A stretch of 64,000 nt of DNA. Origin: Mesorhizobium japonicum MAFF 303099. GTDB lineage: Bacteria; Pseudomonadota; Alphaproteobacteria; Rhizobiales; Rhizobiaceae. The stretch is taken from NCBI RefSeq assembly GCF_000009625.1, contig NC_002679.1, positions 248,001-312,000 of the forward strand. Reading direction: 5' to 3'. Shown here in pieces: positions 63,465 through 64,000 of this stretch (position 1 is the stretch's first letter; every line of letters starts with the position of its first letter). The position numbers and the translations under genes are program-made. The notes under the pieces are model-generated. The model ran no database searches. It saw nothing but the letters and a program-made list of their open reading frames with translations, and was not told where the DNA came from.

Positions 63465-64000
63465 TGCTCCGTTCTGGATTCACGTGAAGAAAAAGGAGGA
63501 CTGAAGTCGCTCGAGCACCGCGGCACTCTCAGCGCGAACCCACCCTCCCGGCCTTCCGCCATACGTTTACTCCAGTGCGCTGTCGCCTGTGCTGGACCAC
63601 TACCCGGCCCGATCCAACCACGACTGCGGCAAAGGCACCTGCCGGGCGACTGGCAGCACGAAAGCGTCGCTGCCGGCCTGTGTCGTCTTGATGCCAGCGG
63701 ATCGACAGGCAGGGCAGCCTTTCGCCGTCGGGGTGCGCCTTGGGATCGGGCCGGCACCGACTCTTCCTCGACCCTGTTCGACGCGGGGAGAGTAGCAGTT
63801 TCGCTGCGACGGCGACCACCAGATGCGAGAGCAGCCAGCAAAACGGCACGGTGGCCGAGTCCGAGAGGAGACGGTTCCCAGCGAAGGCTGCCAAGGAGGG
63901 CGGGCAAAATATCGGCGATGACCTCATCGTTGCTCTTGCGCCGCGCGGTCGGGCGCTGGCGCGCACGGCCAGCTCGCTTGGTTTGATGGCGTTCTGCAGC
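63465..64000. other. Right edge, no recognisable gene
   Basis: About 535 bases. Frames on both strands are open but show arginine/proline-rich, domain-free translations without RBS. A gene may continue beyond the window, but I cannot identify it. Confidence 0.4.

Noticed and set aside
63437..63986. Overlapping 140-180 codon ORFs at the right edge
   Set aside because: Frames open in several directions at once with biased composition; typical of GC-rich noncoding DNA or a gene end that cannot be identified from this window.

Overview
The window looks like part of a large repABC-type plasmid (or chromid) from an alphaproteobacterium of the order Hyphomicrobiales (Rhizobium/Ensifer/Mesorhizobium-like). 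The evidence is a complete repA-repB-repC cassette with its antisense RNA and three parS palindromes at the right end, a MucR/Ros-type regulator, a CIRCE-controlled groESL pair, and many plasmid-typical rhizobial families (DUF736, DUF1419, DUF3085, DUF1403, ArdC, Toprim/DUF3991). I saw no tRNA, rRNA or CRISPR array.

Layout. 1-11.6 kb: a peptide/nickel-type ABC transporter (two ATPases, two permeases), an alkaline-phosphatase-superfamily hydrolase, and a C-P lyase operon in the order phnM-G-H-I-J-K-L-(DUF1045)-N, all on the plus strand and mostly with overlapping stops and starts. It reads as an uptake and degradation route for an organophosphonate, possibly an esterified one. phnK has a one-base frameshift, and the 3' end of phnN has been replaced by the end of an IS630 remnant. 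11.6-15 kb: IS630 and Tn3 debris around a threonine-rich mini-ORF, a strong hairpin and a 728-residue TPR protein. 14.9-19 kb: a mobilisation module (VirD2-like relaxase, accessory protein, candidate oriT) divergent from a second partition module (ParA plus a ribbon-helix-helix-like partner). 19-33 kb: accessory plasmid genes, including a DUF2130 nuclease-like protein, DUF736, a decayed integrase, a one-and-a-half-copy ArdC fusion, a PhnA-like remnant, a ParB-like protein and a MucR homologue.

33.4-48.6 kb: one very large minus-strand methyltransferase/helicase gene (DarB-like architecture, about 1,690 codons when pieced together) that has been destroyed. A recombinase-in-trio (RIT) element sits at 35.2-38.6 kb. 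A second RIT element (41.7-45.8 kb) and an IS91-type element (39.0-41.7 kb) sit together in a second break. The C-terminal helicase part is also rearranged, with two blocks inverted and one missing. Apart from that, the coding sequence resumes in register at each junction.

48.6-52.7 kb: more accessory genes (DUF3085, DUF1419, Toprim, sigma-region-4-like). 52.7-54.8 kb: CIRCE-groES-groEL with a terminator. 55-59.7 kb: a small lipoprotein-like ORF, scpB plus a frameshifted DUF1403 gene, a DUF4143-type ATPase and a broken pcm gene. 59.7-63.5 kb: repC, ctRNA, repB, repA and parS. At least six genes carry small frameshifts, which means either widespread decay or residual sequencing errors; raw reads would decide. 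The relaxase and the second ParA module, in addition to repABC, suggest that this molecule is mobilisable and may be a cointegrate of two replicons.
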